A stretch of 59,883 nt of DNA from positions 1 through 59,883 of the forward strand of contig URBK01000019.1 in the NCBI GenBank assembly GCA_900546065.1, read 5' to 3'. The position numbers were made by a program, and so were the translations under genes. The notes under the pieces are model-generated. The model was not told the DNA's origin. It ran no database searches and saw only the letters and a list, made by a program, of their open reading frames with translations. Positions 56,502 through 59,883 of the stretch are shown piece by piece. Every line of letters begins with the position of its first letter. Position 1 is the stretch's first letter. The stretch comes from an uncultured Alistipes sp. GTDB lineage: Bacteria; Bacteroidota; Bacteroidia; Bacteroidales; Rikenellaceae.

Positions 56502-57683
56502 ATGAAAAACATAATGAAATTAATGTTGCTCGTCGGCGTTATCGGCTTCTCGGCTTGCGAAGATCCGGACGGTTTGGACAACTGGTTCGACAAACCGGAG
56601 GCAGATCGCAATATGGAGCTGATTCTTCCGGGCGAGGAGTTGATCTTGACGGAGGAGAACTCCGGAGAGTCGTTGACTTTCTCGTGGAATGCGATCAATC
56701 CGCCGACGGAGGAGTACACGATACGTTACGTGTTCAAACTCGGCATTCAGGGCCAGAACTATACACCGGCACTTACAAGTGGTGACCTGACTTCGGATGT
56801 CACTTCGTTCACCATTACGAAGCGAGCCCTGAACCGCTTCCTGATACAGGATTGCGCTCTTGCTCCCGATGTGGAGGTTGAGTTGCAGGCCAAGGTTTTG
56901 GCTTACATCGAGGGCGGTACCTTCTATTACAAGCCTACGATCTCGGAAAAGACGATGATGGCTATGGCCTACGACATTCCGTTGCAGCGCCTCTATATTG
57001 TAGGAGACGCCAATCCTGCGGGCAGCGGCTTGGAGAGTGCTGTGGAGATAACCAGTCACAACAAGAACTTCTTCTATCAGAAGATTGGGGTACTGAATCC
57101 TAATTCGTCTTTCATCATAACCACTCAGCCCGATGCCATGTATCCGGCATTCGTCCGCAATGGTGACAGCGAGATGGTATATGTGACCTCGGAGACTGAG
57201 GCTGCGCAGTACAGTCAGTTCACGACTCAAGGTGCCTATGTCAGCGGTGCTCTCGGCACGGCCAATACGTTTGCCGTCAGCGTTGATTATAATGATGAGG
57301 CCGATGTACCGACGGGTAGCTGCTATGTGGGCCGTTATTGCACGCTTCCCGTATATGTAGTTGGTGATGCCATCACGGGCGGCTGGGGTACGTGGGTTGC
57401 CTTGACTTGGGATTACAAGAATCCTGACGAGATGACACTCTCGGGCGACTTCTTCGATAAGGCTACCACCAACAGCGAGGGTTGCTTCAAGATGCACTCT
57501 ACGCAGTCGTATAATGATCCTTCGTGGCGTCCGGCTGTTGCGAATGCCGATCCCCGTACGGATAATCGTGTGGTAACATCGTATTCAGGTGATCCTAAGT
57601 GGAATATTCCTGACGGCGCGGCCGGCAGCTATACGCTCCACTTTAAGAACCATGAGTTGTGGATCAGTCTGGAGGCTAATTAG
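56502..57683 (+). CDS. SusE/SusF-like surface lipoprotein (locus 2)
   Basis: The 393-residue lipoprotein has a lipobox GFSAC and mature start EDPDGLDNWFDKPE. Residues about 35-155 match the SusE N-terminal Ig-like domain (SLTFSWNAINPPTEEYTIRY). Residues about 165-280 and 285-393 are two tandem starch-binding-like sandwiches, each opening with a RLYIVGDANPAG or LPVYVVGDAITGGW strand, as in SusF/SusE. It should bind glycan at the surface. The frame begins at ATG 56493; I prefer ATG 56502 (MKNIMKLM). Last gene of the locus, which lacks an enzyme or a regulator. Confidence 0.88.
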   Translation: MKNIMKLMLLVGVIGFSACEDPDGLDNWFDKPEADRNMELILPGEELILTEENSGESLTFSWNAINPPTEEYTIRYVFKLGIQGQNYTPALTSGDLTSDVTSFTITKRALNRFLIQDCALAPDVEVELQAKVLAYIEGGTFYYKPTISEKTMMAMAYDIPLQRLYIVGDANPAGSGLESAVEITSHNKNFFYQKIGVLNPNSSFIITTQPDAMYPAFVRNGDSEMVYVTSETEAAQYSQFTTQGAYVSGALGTANTFAVSVDYNDEADVPTGSCYVGRYCTLPVYVVGDAITGGWGTWVALTWDYKNPDEMTLSGDFFDKATTNSEGCFKMHSTQSYNDPSWRPAVANADPRTDNRVVTSYSGDPKWNIPDGAAGSYTLHFKNHELWISLEAN

Positions 57684-57717
57684 TGCAGAGAAAACCTTAA
57701 TTCCTCTTAATTTTGTC

Positions 57718-57750
57718 AGCGGCGGGGCAGTGATGCCTCGCCGCTTTTTT
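57718..57750 (+). terminator. Terminator of SusCD locus 2
   Basis: A 10-bp stem with one wobble (57718-57727 with 57736-57745) and six T. Confidence 0.9.
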
Positions 57751-57754
57751 GGTG

Positions 57755-57871
57755 TCTGAGTCCGAGCCTAAGTCCGAGTCCGAGTCCGAGCCTGAGTCCG
57801 AGCCTGAGTCCGAGCCTGAGTCCGAGCCTGAGTCCGGGTCCGAGTCCGAGTCCGAGTCCGAGTCCGAGTCT
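57755..57871 (+). repeat. GAGTCC/GAGCCT minisatellite
   Basis: About 19 tandem copies of a 6-bp unit, alternating GAGTCC and GAGCCT in the middle to give a 12-bp period. It is followed (57870-57900) by four 7-bp TCTGCTG/TCTGCCC units. It lies just after a terminator. The plus strand has one frame reading Ser-Glu-Pro-Glu repeats and the minus strand one reading Gly-Leu-Arg repeats, but neither has a convincing start. Confidence 0.9.
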
Positions 57872-57900
57872 GCTGTCTGCTGTCTGCCCTCTGCCCTCTG

Positions 57901-58381
57901 AGCCTGCCGTAATGACTATTGAACCCGAACCACCATCAAGATCACCTCTTAGCTTGGACTTGTTCATGGTGTCTGTCATAGCATCTGCATTCCTTATTAT
58001 ATATATGTATATAGTGTGATTTACCACGATGGTAATGATATTTGCAGAGGCCGAGCGTTCAAACCAATGTAAATCCGTCGCCGAGACAGATGGGGCATGC
58101 GTATATATTATGGGGTGGCAGCCATGTGGGCGAGTATTGACCGGGCACTTTGCCTGTTGTGTTCATGCCATGCTGAGGCCTGCCTGCTGTAATCTTATAT
58201 ACCGTATTTAAGGCTTGGGGAGGTATTTGACCTTACTGTTGAGACTGGATATCGTGGAGTAGGGGTGGACTGCCGGTTTGTGTGACGATGTAGACTCAAT
58301 ATTGTACGTACAACACAAAAAGCTAATAGTCAGACGGCTATACTTTCGTTTTGAAAATTGTGAAGAAAAAATCGAAAATAA
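57901..58381. other. Intergenic region upstream of the rRNA promoters
   Basis: About 480 bp with no supported gene. It contains an alternating AT stretch near 58000-58012; the short open frame at 58029-58211 has no recognisable feature. Confidence 0.5.
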
Positions 58382-58413
58382 TTTGGATGTTACGAAAATA
58401 TGTCGTTACTTTG
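58382..58413 (+). promoter_or_regulatory. rRNA promoter P1
   Basis: TTTG (58382-58385), 20 bp, TTACTTTG (58406-58413). The -7 box has one mismatch to TAnnTTTG. First of four tandem promoters. Confidence 0.65.
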
Positions 58414-58491
58414 CACCCGCTTTGATGAAGGAAATACTTCTGAAAAGCAAGGTTCTTAAGAAAAGTTTTTCGAAAAAATCTTTCAAAAAGA

Positions 58492-58523
58492 TTTGGAAGT
58501 TGTCGAAAAACGCCTTACCTTTG
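58492..58523 (+). promoter_or_regulatory. rRNA promoter P2
   Basis: TTTG (58492-58495), 20 bp, TACCTTTG (58516-58523). Preceded by an A/T-rich TTTCAAAAAGA tract resembling an UP element. Confidence 0.85.
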
Positions 58524-58606
58524 CACCCGCTTCGATGAAGATAACACTTCACGAATGCGAAAGTTCTTAAGGCGGTTTCGATGATGAAAAAAAATCTTCA
58601 AAAAGA

Positions 58607-58638
58607 TTTGGAAGTTATCAAAAAACCTCTTACCTTTG
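58607..58638 (+). promoter_or_regulatory. rRNA promoter P3
   Basis: TTTG (58607-58610), 20 bp, TACCTTTG (58631-58638). Nearly identical context to P2. Confidence 0.85.
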
Positions 58639-58720
58639 CACCCGCTTCGATGAAGATAACACTTCACGAACGCGAAAGTTCTTAGGACGGTTTGATGATG
58701 AAAAAAATCTTTCAAAAAGA

Positions 58721-58752
58721 TTTGGAGATTTGAAAAACTTGCCTTAACTTTG
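58721..58752 (+). promoter_or_regulatory. rRNA promoter P4
   Basis: TTTG (58721-58724), 20 bp, TAACTTTG (58745-58752). The promoter nearest 16S rRNA, about 170 bp from its start. Confidence 0.85.
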
Positions 58753-58926
58753 CACCACTTTCCCACTCTTCGGAGCGGGGTTGTGACAGAGATGAAATTC
58801 CGAACAAAATTGGAATAAAGTTCTTTGAAGATTTTGAGCAGCTAAGAAAGTTTTATCCACTCTCTCAAGAGAGTGATTTCAAACAATACCTTTGAGATTA
58901 GAGCTAAAGATTTAAATAATTCATTT
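58753..58926 (+). other. 16S rRNA leader with boxA-like element
   Basis: A non-coding leader between P4 and the 16S gene. TTCTTTGAAG at 58821-58830 resembles the antitermination boxA seen before Bacteroidota rRNA genes. ACTCTCTC/GAGAGAGT at 58859-58874 forms a small stem. Confidence 0.6.

Positions 58927-59883
<957 letters not shown>

Larger units (their letters stand above)
58480..58752 (+). repeat. Tandem ~115-bp promoter repeats
   Basis: Two near-identical units and a partial third run from the TTTCAAAAAGATTTGG element to the next copy. They share GCACCCGCTTCGATGAAGAT, ACACTTCACGAA, GCGAAAGTTCTTA and GATGATGAAAAAAA. A diverged copy (about 58380-58470) precedes them. Confidence 0.85.

Noticed and set aside
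57716..58027. Minus-strand frame with Gly-Leu-Arg repeats
   Set aside because: Produced by the hexamer array and overlaps the locus 2 terminator; no plausible start signal.
58382..58752. CRISPR array
   Set aside because: The repeats are long, few, contiguous and carry promoter boxes; there are no spacers of uniform length and no cas genes.
58278..58766. Short open frames on both strands in the rRNA promoter region
   Set aside because: They arise from the tandem promoter repeats; composition is Lys/Phe-rich low complexity.

Overview
The window is a chromosomal segment of a Bacteroidales bacterium. It is most likely Alistipes or a close Rikenellaceae relative, judged from the 16S rRNA text I can read at the right end, the GC-rich codon usage, and the Bacteroidota gene families present: SusC/SusD pairs, PorX, DUF4493 and PCMD proteins, fimbrillin-like lipoproteins and DUF4837. 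Promoters fit the Bacteroidota primary-sigma pattern (TTTG or TTG, about 19-21 bp, then TAnnTTTG), and many can be placed with a consistent spacer. Shine-Dalgarno sequences are mostly absent, as usual in this phylum.

Left part (1-18.9 kb): a small NVEALA-like peptide gene with a probable frameshifted start sits beside a six-bladed beta-propeller lipoprotein. It is followed by mostly housekeeping genes: metF-metH, a YqhD-type alcohol dehydrogenase, tRNA-Arg(ACG), a TlpA-like lipoprotein, mntP, a TonB receptor preceded by a His-rich membrane protein, efp, a polysaccharide deacetylase-ubiX pair, a DUF4837 lipoprotein, greA, superoxide dismutase, and a zeta-toxin-like kinase followed by a 51-residue protein. 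Convergent genes are separated by strong bidirectional hairpins.

Middle part (19.0-39.6 kb): a tight eight-gene minus-strand run (28922 to 19004) encodes a fimbrillin-like lipoprotein, two DUF4493-like lipoproteins, two PCMD-domain lipoproteins flanking two paralogous outer-membrane barrels and, only 2 bp behind the last PCMD gene, a class A beta-lactamase. I regard it as a surface-assembly locus of unknown role. Then come an S9 (DPP5-like) peptidase, a NUDIX protein, porX, tsaE, dsbD and a secreted GH2 glycosidase.

Right part (40-59.9 kb): two SusCD-type glycan-uptake loci. The first has an IPT/NHL lipoprotein, SusC, SusD, a DUF1735-like protein and a Big_2/CBM6-like lipoprotein. The second has SusC, SusD and a SusE-like protein, and its susC carries a nine-G run in codons 12-14 that could switch the gene on and off by slippage. 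rpmI-rplT lies between them. The window ends in an rRNA operon driven by four tandem promoter repeats of about 110-115 bp, each with exactly 20 bp between its two promoter boxes, followed by the first 957 or so nucleotides of 16S rRNA. No CRISPR array, insertion sequence or integrase was seen.
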